Positions 24,728-35,750 of a stretch of 64,000 nucleotides of DNA are shown here, piece by piece. The DNA is taken from positions 706,833 through 770,832 of the forward strand of contig QEYB01001296.1 of assembly GCA_017562135.1 (NCBI GenBank). Direction: 5' to 3'. Under the pieces are notes generated by a model. It did not search any database and had not been told where the DNA came from. It was given only the letters and a program-made list of their open reading frames with translations. Source of the stretch: Dipylidium caninum. Taxonomy: Eukaryota; Platyhelminthes; Cestoda; Cyclophyllidea; Dipylidiidae. Made by a program: the position numbers and the translations under genes. How positions within the stretch are numbered: the stretch's first letter is position 1; each line of letters opens with the position of its first letter.

Positions 24728-27181
24728 TTATCGCCGATTGAGATCCATTCTTAAAATCCTAAGGAAAGCTTGTTTAAACTGAGCATTGGCCAGGGCATAG
24801 CAGAATGGGTTGATGGGCGAGTTCATGTAGCACATCCAGTAGGTAACGCTGTAGAGGTGCCTGTTAACGCAGGTGTAGGAGTTTTGAGGGTCATCGCAGA
24901 AGCCCTTGATTAAAATGACGATGTGGTAAGGAATCCAACAAAGAACGAAAGCTCCGAGAATCAGAGAGATCGTCTTGAGGGCCTTTCGAGCCCGATTTGC
25001 CGTTCGTCCGCGTTCTACGGGAGCTTGTCGTGAGACGCTCGTATTCGTATCGTGCAGACGCTGGAAATAGCTGTTGAGAACGTTCTTCTTCTTGACTCGC
25101 AAAGGCTTCTTCGATGTGCCTGTAGTGCGGCTGTCCGTGGTATCATATGCCGAGTTTCGGCTGTTATCTGAAGCCGTTCGACACTTATTTCCACCGGCGG
25201 ATTCCTGGTTTTTCTGTTGCTGTATCATAAGTCTGTCCTGCCATATTTGAGCAACTCGCGCCGCTGTCGTCTTCGAAACCCTCCGCATTCCCACATCCGC
25301 TGAGGCGGGATTGGTGTCGATGAAGGAGCCTACTCGCGATGCACTCTCCTTATCCTCTTGCTTGTCAACTTCGCCGTACTGGTTTATAAGGGCTCTTTGT
25401 GTGTCATTTTGCGGTTGTTGGAACTCATAGTGTGGAGACGGATATTCAAACTTGTTAGAATTCGTCAGAGAATCTTGATCCCTTTCAAATATTGATGGAA
25501 GAGCGCAGGTACTGCTATTGAAGGAGTTAGGCTGAAGTTGTTGCGAATAGACAAAACTGAGCTTCAAACTGCTTCCATCGCTTTCATCGCTACAGGATGG
25601 CTCCAGATCAGGGAATATGTGAACTGTGGGCGATGATGGGAAGCTGTAGAGATTTTTCTCAAGCATCTTCGTTGTGTCGAGGATCTCTGGATCACTCAGA
25701 TGCGGCGAGCGAATACCAACAAACAATGTCTCCGCAATGGACGTGGGAGACGCCTTGGGGGAATAGTTGGCGACTGGGTAAGATGTTGAATCAGAAAAGC
25801 AGTCATTCATGTAGACAGCATTTGACTTCGCATCACGAGGCAGGGTGGGGTTGCTCGCTACCGACACACTCTGCCGCGGGGTAAGAGGGCCGTAATAGGG
25901 CATCACGACCTGCCCCACGGCATCTACGGGGAACGTCGTCGGCTCTTGTGTCAGCGGTCGGGAATCGCTTTGGGGATTCGTACCCGAATCAAATTCACCC
26001 GAGGTTACTCGAGCACCTGTTTCGTTACTGCTAGCCAGGTGATATGACTCTCCAAATTCCATATCAGTTTCATTCATGGTTGAGCCAGCGCTTTTGCACG
26101 GCACACTTTGGCCTGGCATCTTGAGGAAGCTCTTAACTTTTGCTATCTTCTCCTCCGACTTCTTCTGAAGACGCAAGGCAACCAAGTAAATGCCGATGTA
26201 GAGACCTGTCATGACTGAGAGGGTGACCCAAAAGTAAGAGATCGTGAGAATAGTGTTGAACATCGGGTTGCTCGAGAACTCTGCATAGCAGGTGCCGCTC
26301 CTCCTGACGTGATTATGCTTGCTGAAATATGGCCACCCGAGAATTGTTGTAAAGAATATGGATGAAGGAAGAATCCAGGTGATTGTAATCATCATCAAAA
26401 CTTTATTGCCAGTTCGCCAGTTGCGATATTTTGCCGGTATCTTTACGGAGAAGAACCTGTCCAGTGTAATAAACAGGACGGTGTATTGGCTGGTGAGGCA
26501 GAGGGTGTAGTCGAGGCCTAGCCAAAGGTCGCACAACAGACGTCCCAAGGGCCAGTATCCCAGAAGCAAGTAAAGACTATACAAATTCATTGAGAATATC
26601 CCGATTAGAACGTCAGTTACAGCTAGAGAGGCTATGAAGTAATTTGTTGGCATCCTCAATGTTCTTTCTACATAAAAGGCAGTTAAAACCAGGACGTTTC
26701 CCCCGATAGTTACGCTGGATGCAACAATTGTCATGACGATAATTATGCCGACGGAGGCTTTTCCGTACACCGGCTCTTTCGTAGTCTCATCCATGTCGGT
26801 TAGGGGAGTGCTGAAATGTGAGTTGGCATTTGGACGCATCGGCGTTTTTTCAAATGTCGGGTTGTTAAACAGAGCTCCGATGGTTTTGCCTCGCTGTTTC
26901 CTCTCTGTCTCGCGGTACCTCACAAGGAGATCGGAAGTGTTGGGAATTCGATAATAGATCTCATTTTCTTGTGGTCCGATCGGCATTCTTGCGGCATTTG
27001 AAGGAGACGTGGTTGAAACGACAGCTCTTCTACCCTTGATCCAATTCAGATAAGCGGTGGATATATCAGAAGGAATCCACTCTTCGGAATCGTATTTGGG
27101 CGCCATGACTCCCAGACTAGAAGTGCCCAATATGGTGCTTAACAAAAGAATAAGTCCGCCAGAAGCTTTGGTAGGGTGCAT
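24728..27181 (-). CDS. Muscarinic acetylcholine receptor-like GPCR, intronless, 817 aa
   Basis: Class A seven-transmembrane receptor, most like muscarinic acetylcholine receptors; it would couple extracellular acetylcholine or another amine to G proteins at the plasma membrane of nerve or muscle. A likely signal peptide (about 1-24) precedes a long extracellular N-terminus with an NTS glycosylation site at 81. TM1 (about 143-169) carries GGNVLVL; TM2 carries LAVTD; TM3 carries D224 and Y225 (3.32/3.33) and ends in DRF, not DRY; C217 and C298 can form the conserved disulfide. A very long third loop (about 345-720), rich in Ser/Thr/Gln, is typical of muscarinic receptors. TM6 has W749, P751 and Y752, but H753 stands where muscarinic receptors have Asn (6.52). 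TM7 has Y781, W782 and Y785, then NPFCY and a short helix 8. Residue choice favours muscarinic over histamine or monoamine receptors, but the ligand is inferred. The whole CDS is one exon. The ATG at 27181 is the first in frame and gives the signal peptide. Confidence 0.92.
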   Translation of the reverse strand: MHPTKASGGLILLLSTILGTSSLGVMAPKYDSEEWIPSDISTAYLNWIKGRRAVVSTTSPSNAARMPIGPQENEIYYRIPNTSDLLVRYRETERKQRGKTIGALFNNPTFEKTPMRPNANSHFSTPLTDMDETTKEPVYGKASVGIIIVMTIVASSVTIGGNVLVLTAFYVERTLRMPTNYFIASLAVTDVLIGIFSMNLYSLYLLLGYWPLGRLLCDLWLGLDYTLCLTSQYTVLFITLDRFFSVKIPAKYRNWRTGNKVLMMITITWILPSSIFFTTILGWPYFSKHNHVRRSGTCYAEFSSNPMFNTILTISYFWVTLSVMTGLYIGIYLVALRLQKKSEEKIAKVKSFLKMPGQSVPCKSAGSTMNETDMEFGESYHLASSNETGARVTSGEFDSGTNPQSDSRPLTQEPTTFPVDAVGQVVMPYYGPLTPRQSVSVASNPTLPRDAKSNAVYMNDCFSDSTSYPVANYSPKASPTSIAETLFVGIRSPHLSDPEILDTTKMLEKNLYSFPSSPTVHIFPDLEPSCSDESDGSSLKLSFVYSQQLQPNSFNSSTCALPSIFERDQDSLTNSNKFEYPSPHYEFQQPQNDTQRALINQYGEVDKQEDKESASRVGSFIDTNPASADVGMRRVSKTTAARVAQIWQDRLMIQQQKNQESAGGNKCRTASDNSRNSAYDTTDSRTTGTSKKPLRVKKKNVLNSYFQRLHDTNTSVSRQAPVERGRTANRARKALKTISLILGAFVLCWIPYHIVILIKGFCDDPQNSYTCVNRHLYSVTYWMCYMNSPINPFCYALANAQFKQAFLRILRMDLNRR

Positions 27182-27199
27182 GTGCTTCGTCGCCGTTTG

Positions 27200-27224
27200 A
27201 CTATAAATGGAAGTGCATGAAAAA
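27200..27224 (-). promoter_or_regulatory. Splice-acceptor-like site upstream of the GPCR start codon
   Basis: On the minus strand a pyrimidine-rich tract ends in CATTTATAG|, 20 nt before the ATG. It could join a 5' UTR exon or accept a spliced leader, both of which would suit a gene with an uninterrupted CDS. Confidence 0.4.
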
Positions 27225-30200
27225 TTAACTCTGTATTTGCCTTTTTTTATACGAAGTCTGCCCTACTCTCCACTCGATTTCCCGAATGAGATGTGCTAGC
27301 AGCGCCGAAGTTTTCAGATATTTCCGCGGTCCTCTCTATAAGCCAACCTCGGACGTGTGTACACGTCTGGGCATTTGATCGCTGTCCGGACGAGGCGTGC
27401 GTCGGCCACTACCCTGTCATTCGCATCACTCACCGATGTCTCGTGCCATTCGCTTCGGCAGGTGAATGTCGCAGGCAGGTCATGATAATGTGCAAGCTAG
27501 TGCAGTGTAGGAGAGGCCGTGGTTTGAGTAAGTCTTCTAAAAGATCCATTATCTCCAAAAATCCTAACCGGTCTCACTTCCCTTCCACCCTGTGGAGTTC
27601 CATTGAAGGCAACGCATTCGCACCAGGGGACCCGACAGAGTACCGATCTTGTGTCCTCAATGGCATCTTTTGTGCTCGGCAGAGCAAGGGCTGACTTTTA
27701 CTGCCACCAACAGTGTCGTAAAATGATAAAATAAACTTCAAAATGTGAGAATTTCGATGATTCAACTGTTATTCTGGTAATCGATGGGCAACTGGGAGAC
27801 GCCCAGTTGGAAAGTCAAGCCGACGAAAATTAATGAGAGGTGACAGTTTGGGATGCGAAGGGAGGACGGCGGCCGCGCGAAGGGCAGGAGTAGACACAGG
27901 GGACGCGGAGACGTGAGGCCGCAATGAACGCGCCCGCACCCTCACTTACTGCACGCACACCGCAGGGGGCCGGGGACGACGGAGTAGAATGAGTGGAACC
28001 CTACTGTCGTCTCGGGCACAAAACTGGTGAATACCTGGTCTCTGGTAGCCTTGAAAAATTAAAGAATTCGCAGACCAACGCAACGGGAAGTTAGTACATC
28101 CACCAACCCAGTATAAGACTCATTCTGTAACAAATTCAGCCATTCCTCAGGTACGGGAATAACCTCACTTCGCTCTCACTTAGTTTGTTCACGACCGTTT
28201 AATCTATTCCGATGTAGTAATATTTCTGTCTACTTTTCCAGCAGGCAAAATTCCAGTTCATTCTGTTTTTATACCCGTCTTAAACTTCAGCAAGCGATAT
28301 CTTTCGGTGCTGAATACCATTAGGCCGATTTCTCGAAGTCCCGTCTACTTGGCTGATTTCTGAAGTCTCTGTACCATTGGCACCCCTCCCTCCATTTTCC
28401 AAGCATTCTTTCCGATAAATCGGCCCCGTGGCATCCGACGGCGGGACCGTCTCAGGGTATTGGACGTTGACCGACCAACGAGCAGGTTTTGGGTGTCTTC
28501 CGAACGCGACGAGAAAACTTATTTAACTTTCCCAGATGGGTAGGGGTTCACCGAATGCGCTACGACTGGTAATTAATGTCAGGAAGGAAATGCAGACAGT
28601 TACTTGCACATTCGTCAAAATTGTTAGTTGCCTAAGGACCGGAAACACGACATCTCTGCCCACTTCAAATCGTTCACCGGTAAACAAAGGGTCGGTCGCC
28701 CCTTTTATGCGGTGAGTGCAGCAATAAACTGTGGGAATGGCGTCGCAGGGCGGAGCGGCTGCGGCGCAGTGACGCAACCTCCGGAATCTCATCCACGGTT
28801 TGTTGCGCGCTTGCCACAAGGTCATGTGGCCTTTTTTCAAGTTACCATGACACCCATCTTTTTATGCGTTTATATGAGTGGATAGTTTTACAGACAATTT
28901 GATTAAAGCACTCTATTTTCCAGCACAAGAGTGATGTTCAAGTTCCGTTTTCTGGATCGCCTGCTAAGAAATGGCAGGTGCAATGAAAGACTGTCATGCA
29001 AAATTTGCGGCTACTTCTGTTTACCTACAACTCCACACACCTGCATTTCTATTAAGAAAAGTAAATACGAAGGATGCCCGGGAAAAAGAGACTAGCCGCC
29101 GTCTCTTCGACTGTGACCTCCATTCCGCACCCGTGCGATGCCATGCGACGTGGCTCCCGACGCGAGTCACCGGCTTGGAGTAGCACGACTGACTCACTGA
29201 GTTTTTACCTAATGTTGCTGTGGCATTCCCGGTCACACCAACACAAAACAGCGAGCTATAAATAGCGGAGCAAGAAATCCGCCAGTCAACCGATTGGGTG
29301 CCTGGTCCAACTACGAACAAGCGCGCGTTTAGGAACACAAAGCCCCACTGAATGCTCCTGTTCGGTCCGCGCATGCTAGACTCCCCACCTGATAGAATAG
29401 AACGAAGCATTAGATTTTTGGCAACAAGTTACGGCAAATCATTAAGGGTTCCCTTTCAGCAGTCAAAATTTCGGGTTCTTTAGTCGTTCTTAGACGAGGA
29501 TACAGAACCTGTCACTGTGTGCTGGCTCTCCAACTACGTTTAGTACAAAGATGTTCATAAGTCCTTACTTCCGCGACTCTTGCGCACATGGCAATAGGTT
29601 TGAGTGGAGCCTAACTCGTGAAATCCTAGCTAACGGTGGATGCAGAACGCAGGACTGTGGGCGACACGGGAGTAGGTTGCTGGAGCTAATTATCAGCATG
29701 GATTCTTTACCGGGTCGATAGGAGATAACGCCTCACACGATGTGTGGTGACTTACAAAAAAGAAGGCATTGCGAGTCATTCTCATTTGGCCAAAAAAGCT
29801 ATTTTGACGAACCATGGTGACCAAAGAAATAAATGGTCAACAATACGTAAAAGCTGACATTCGAATTGGGGGATGCTGGCCAAAACCAACTATGCTTAAA
29901 AGTTGCAGTCCGCCAGACCTGAAGAATAACTGTTGAAAATGCATATTATTAATAACACCCCTTTCAATTGACCGTACACATGTCGTTGTGTGATAGGCGA
30001 GGTGCCGACAAACTATCACGACGTCGACGCACACCTCGGCTCTCGCCTTTAGAATACCATTACTTCATGAGAACTCTCGTCTCCCTCCCTCCCTCCATCC
30101 CCCCCCCTCTCCCTCCTCTGGCGTCATTTGCGGACCATGTTATGGTGAAATACGCCACCGCACGGCGCCTTAACGAATGTCTTATTTACCTCATAGTGCA

Positions 30201-33200
30201 GGAATTAAGGAAGAATGAGTAGAGCCAAGTATTTCCTCCATGTTTCGCTCAACACATTGCTTGCAAACCACAGCAGCACAAAAGAGCCATGTCATCTCTT
30301 ACCTGTGCTAGGGTTTTGTGCACCAGGATCGTTGCCGTTGATTATCCATTGAAATGTGAAATTATCCACAATGATCGTGCATCCCCATGCTCAGCCAGAG
30401 AGGAAAATCGGCCTTGTGGATCGTGGATGGGTCGAGGTGTTTAATGATGCTGCGATTGTCCTCCCCGCAGGCCGGCGTTAATGTGCACTTGGGGATGTCT
30501 TGAGCTCGACCGGTCATTCATTCCCACTGGCTTGGCCATCGCCGATTGGACAACTGACGGTGCGTCTTTCGGTCCACCGGCACGTGCGCACTTGCGGCAG
30601 GGTTGCATGCAGTGTAAAAGAGAGCGTCGGCGAGGTATCTCCTCGTGAATGGAAAGATACAAGAAATGATTGGCAGGGACACCGTGAAGTTACTTACTGC
30701 CCCTTTGTGAGACCCCTTTATTTCCAGCACACTGCCCTCGGTCTCCACTGATGGGAATAACCAAGGAGTGAAGTAACGTACAGCAACTGCAAACGACAAC
30801 TTGGTTTTTTAGCTCTCAACATTCCTCCTACTCTCCTATTTTTCAAAACATAGATATCAGAATGACCTTAGCATTGGAAGTCCAGTTCTGACCTCGGCTC
30901 TCGTGCATGCGATGGGCCCTCATCCCTCAAAAAGAAGTGCTTATCTCTAATACCACATAACTGCCACGCAATTAGCATGGGAGTATCTAAGGTTTGGATA
31001 GCTCTTCTGTCACTTCCCTCGCTGGTGGAAGAAACATAGTTGTCTGACCCAGTGCAGCAAGTGCGCTCATTGGAGTGATGTGGAGGACACGCGAAGCTCT
31101 CCACGGCTGACCGACCCGAGAACTGTGTGTGCTTATTTCCGTTGCGGAAGTATCACGACGCCTCGGGTGCTCCCATATGCGAGGCCCGGCTGCAGCATTA
31201 TATGAATACGTCCATGTTCCCATTCGATCGCGTGTACAGTGCTTAAAAAACATTTTCCTGACAATACCTAACTCCGAAGGTGAAATTAATCCTTTATTAA
31301 AGTCTCTGGAAAACGTCTCCTCCACCCGTTTGCAATTTTGATTAAAAAGAAACCGACCGAAGTCCCAGTAGGGCGATGTCAGGCTGGTGAAGAACTGCAG
31401 TCCCAGTGTTGTCTGAAAGTTGCGTCGCTCTTTTTACTCCCCAATGGTAACTCCTGTGTACAAACCAACTGCATACTGTAGCAAACTGAATTGTCTAAGA
31501 CTTGTCACAAGGGGGAAAACTACTGGGAGCACTTAGTTTCCTCTCGTTTGTGCGATCAGCGCATCATCCTCATTGAAGCGCTTTCTTCGTCTCACCGCCA
31601 ATAAATCATGCTTCCGTTCCTTTCCGGGGGCACCTCGTCTGGTACTCCCTTCACGAGGCTAATATATTAGTTCCACGTATATGCTCAATTACAAATTTTT
31701 AGTGAAGGGGCTCACAAAGAACCTCGTAGTACAATTCTGATGGAATCGCCAGTCCGTTCAAAACTCATTTGCCTCCGTCGATTTCATCAAGGTATTGGCA
31801 TTCTCGTCCACATAACGACTTGAACTTGTTTATTAGCCGCATGGTGAACACTTTGCCTCGTAGCCTCAGCGATCTAACAGATCCGTTGGATTTTTACTGT
31901 AATGCAGTCCGACTTCACCCTTTCAGCGCCTCAATTCACCAGACAGATGGGCGCCCATCGCACTCTTCCTCCAGGGGGGAACGCCCTTCAACCCCTTCCC
32001 CTCTCGCGCCATTTCCGTCCTCAGCTACTCTTAACCTGACTGGACGCTTTTCAAAGAGAGCTAACCTAAGTAATTAATTTTTTTACATTTATGGTAGTGT
32101 TTGATAGAATTTCCCGTAAACTTCATCGAGTACAAGAAATTATGTGATCATCGTTTCATATCATAGCGATCACCCCCCATGTCAGATACGTGGCGAAATA
32201 TGCAAGTATACGCTACTATGTTGGACCACAGGTGAGACTCGGTTTATCCGCCGAAACAAGACAAAAGAAAGATGCAAATAACGATGTTGGAACAAGTAGA
32301 TTTGTAATATCCTCCTGTCATCAACCCTCACTTGCCATGTCATTATGCGGTCGGAGGTACGCCAATGCAGCGAGTGGATGCTCCGGATGCCAGCTTTAAA
32401 GTCGTACATCGGAAAAGCCCTTGGGTGAAATTATGACGGCTGTGGCACGGCAACTAGCTCCTCTTTCACGAAACGCCACGTGTCCCTCACACAAATGGCA
32501 AATTACTACTGTTAGTGGTGCACTTGTATTCTCCGTGTGCTGAGCGGGCAGTTGAAGAAAAGGACTAGCCCTTTGCATTGTGCTTGCTGGATCGCGTTAG
32601 CCCCATCGCATGGGGATAATTTTCTGCGCGACTTTGTCTACATTACTCTTCATGTGGGCATGAAAAACGGCAGGGGGGCTACATCATAAGCGGTTAATCA
32701 AGACTGAGGACCCCATTCACACCCACTGTGAGTGTCCGAGGTAGTGTGGGTGGTTGCGATAGTGGAGTCTTCGATTCCGCCGTTATTGGGATAATTAATT
32801 GCTTTCATTCTCTTTCCAGGCAATGTACCAGCCAGGGCAAGAGACAACTGCGTTTGCTCCCAATTGGGCGTGTTGAACTTCCGTCAAGCATTGGGAGAAG
32901 TTTCTCCGTTCTGTACGTGTGCTTATCTCGATGCCTACGTGAATAATAGACATTCTTTGTGAAAACAGCCTTAATTCATTATTATTCCCCTCTTAAAGAA
33001 CATACTGGCCATTAGTTAAATGTTAAGGTACTCAGTTCACTTAGTTGGGGCTGAAACATTCCCAGAAAGGGCAAACTCCAGCCATGGGCCTCCTTTGTTT
33101 CTGGTCTCACTTACACACTCCGTTCTGCCCTTCCCAATTGAAAGCGTTTTTTCTCTGCTCTTGATGTCTTTATGACAATAGCACCTTGTTAAGATATATC

Positions 33201-35477
33201 TTGAGAGCCGAGGTTTTTGCTCTGACAATACAAATGTATTATCGTTTCAGTCTTTCCCCTCTCAACGTAAGTCGTTCGTTTCGTTCCTTAGCGCGCCGCA
33301 GTTTCTTTACCCACACATATTTTAATGGAAGAGGACGCATGTATTCCTTGAATTCTCTCACAGATACAACAGTTCCTAAGATGTATTTCAGCCTCCTTTG
33401 TGCTAATTTTAAATTCCCTTTGGTCTTCTTCAAAAACGCCCCCTTCTAAAAGCTCTAACGACTCCAATCCATCCGATTAAGTGAGGTCCTCTCTTTGCAT
33501 TTTGCCTCCTGTTCAACCATGAACTACCGCTCCGCCTTCGGTTATTCGAAAAAGCGTGAGCAAGAAAATTCGTTTGACTTGTGTGTGTTGGTCTCACAGG
33601 CCATTAATGACCGCGATTAAATGGACAACTAATGTTACCTGTTCCAGCACCAAGACGCGACTTCTGTGTCTATTGACGCAGTGTAAGAATTTGGAATTGG
33701 CTCTCGCAGGCGTCGAGATGACTTCGCTGAAGGCGTCGAGGAGGAAGACTGTAAAGGGTGTTTAATATGTTATACCGAGAGCACCACTCATAATAGCGCT
33801 TAACTTCTGTCAATCTAAAGAAGACATGCTCAGAAGATGTAGAGTGAATTTGCATGCCAGTGTACACTGAAATGCACGCCTCAGACCTCTTCTGGAGTCA
33901 TGCCAAGTGGCACAAGTAAGGAGGAAGACCTAGCACTCGCACACAGAGGGCCGATGCACTTGCAGGCGGCTTGGAAGCCGTCCAACTCGGGTCTCGCGCT
34001 TTAGCGGAGGCGGAGTTGGACAAGTCAAGTGGCGATTTTGAAAACCTAAAATTCATTTCCTAGTAATTCCTCACATTATGTATATGCACATATACGCATA
34101 AACGGGTGATTTCACCATTACAAGAAAGTGAGTCAAATCGCGTTTTTTAGCAAGAGATCGAGGAGCGAACTTCGGCCGTCCGCGCAAGCACGCATGGGCA
34201 TCGCAACGCGTCTTCTAGAGATTTGTCAGTCCAAGTTATTGCGCAGTTGTTTCCTACAACCACAGAAACTCCGCCATTCACTCCATTTTGTCACTTCTGC
34301 TCAGGGTCCAAAAGATTTATTTTCGTAATACCGCATGAAGGGTGAAACAAGAAACTCCCTCCTTCCACTCCCAGGCGGGTGCAAACTGCAACGCTTTTCG
34401 GCACTATCGCTCTGGTGCCTGCGATTTGGCCTAATTGCCACACAGGGCTTCATAAAAATGGCTCCGCCTCTCAGAACCACCTTTCCCCTCGTCCCCCCTA
34501 CGCAGCGCCCATTCCGATCGGTCATACACCGTGAGAAGTAAAAAATGACGCATGTGATTCAACCTGTAAACATAATTGAGGTTTGACTAAATGAAAACCC
34601 CCTTCGTATGGCCCCGTACTCGCACTAACAAGGCTGCACACACGGAGTGCAGCACAAGACTTTTGGGTCAAAGTGGAGAAATGCTTTTCAATCCCATACA
34701 ATGACGAATTGATATTAGTTAATTTGAAATGTAGACTTGATCATACGCCACCATTTAAAAACTTATTCATTTCAGCTCTGAAGTGAACGTTGCACAAACG
34801 TACTGGATGACTCCGGCGAGTACTTGCCACAGCCCTGAAAGCCCAACAAAGTTGGCTTTAAACAATTCAACGGGAACGACCAAACAGCATTAGATGGCTG
34901 TGTAATCGAGAGGTCGCAGCCCAACGACCACAATAAAATAAACATTCGCCCTGAACGAAGCATATGCCTAATCCTAACGAGGTATGGCGAGTAATTCCGT
35001 GAAATTGGCTTTTCACAGAGGGTCACGAGGGGGATTTATCATCGTGTGAGAATCGAGGGGTAGAAGTATTACTTTTCGCCTTGGAAGAAGCGATGCTTTC
35101 TTAGGAATTTCGCGTTTGACCCTCCTCCACACGACCTGTGATTGCCTCTACAAATTAATAATTTCGTTGTTTAAAAGCATTCACGACTAATTGTGGAAGG
35201 ACGTTAAGTAGAAACACGTAGGCTGAATTCACGTTTGCCAAAATCACCCCATCAAGATATTAAACCAACCAACCTTTGTCACGAATTTTAAATGGTTTAA
35301 AGCAGAAGAGAGTGTTGGAGCAGAGAATAACTCGAGGGCACTTGACAAGGCTGCGTTCAAATTAAAAGCGCTTATTCTCCTTCTAATTGATTTTCCCTGA
35401 GCAACTTGCTGCCGCCCAGTTAGTTCGGTCGAGAACAGTTTGGTGAGCGAAGTGTAAGTGCAAGTGGTAATGAAAAA
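27225..35477. other. Intergenic region of about 8 kb with no recognised gene
   Basis: Many overlapping short ORFs on both strands, all without domain motifs and with coding-like length only by chance. A pyrimidine-rich stretch lies at 30081-30120. The region just after 27.2 kb presumably holds the GPCR promoter. I see no tRNA, rRNA or transposon with confidence. Confidence 0.5.
30081..30120. repeat. CCCT/C-rich low-complexity tract
   Basis: Repeated CCCT units leading into an eight-C run and more CT-rich sequence. Pyrimidine strand is plus. Confidence 0.85.
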
Positions 35478-35750
35478 ATGGCGTCAGCTCTGCTGAAAGC
35501 AGGCGACCCGCTCGCAAACGCCATTATAACTTATAATACATGTTATATATGCAAAACCCCTAATATATGTCACAATTCTAACTTTTGTCCTTTCTGTATT
35601 TCATGCGGTCGTTTTTACGACGTAGTAAATATCCGATTGAACTGTGAGAAGTGTGTTTTTTTGGCGCCGGTGGTCTCAATATACTCTTTTGAATTCGGTA
35701 AAAATTATGGAGTAACTGTGTCCCAAGAGAAGCAACAAACTGAAGAATAG
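35478..35750 (+). CDS. Hypothetical Cys-rich small protein, 90 aa
   Basis: Not recognised. The ORF starts at an ATG (MASALLKAGDPLANAIITY) and carries eight cysteines between residues 22 and 59, arranged as CxxC at 22/25, C31, CxxCxxC at 37/40/43 and CxxC at 56/59. That spacing could bind zinc. Codon use is A/T-rich and the flanks show no obvious promoter or splice sites. It could be a real small gene, a first exon, or chance. Confidence 0.25.
   Translation: MASALLKAGDPLANAIITYNTCYICKTPNICHNSNFCPFCISCGRFYDVVNIRLNCEKCVFLAPVVSIYSFEFGKNYGVTVSQEKQQTEE

Noticed and set aside
25597..25884. 95-codon ORF on the plus strand
   Set aside because: Antisense shadow of the GPCR third intracellular loop.
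28523..29410. Overlapping ORFs on both strands as a gene
   Set aside because: They overlap on opposite strands, have no splice boundaries, and contain no recognisable motif.
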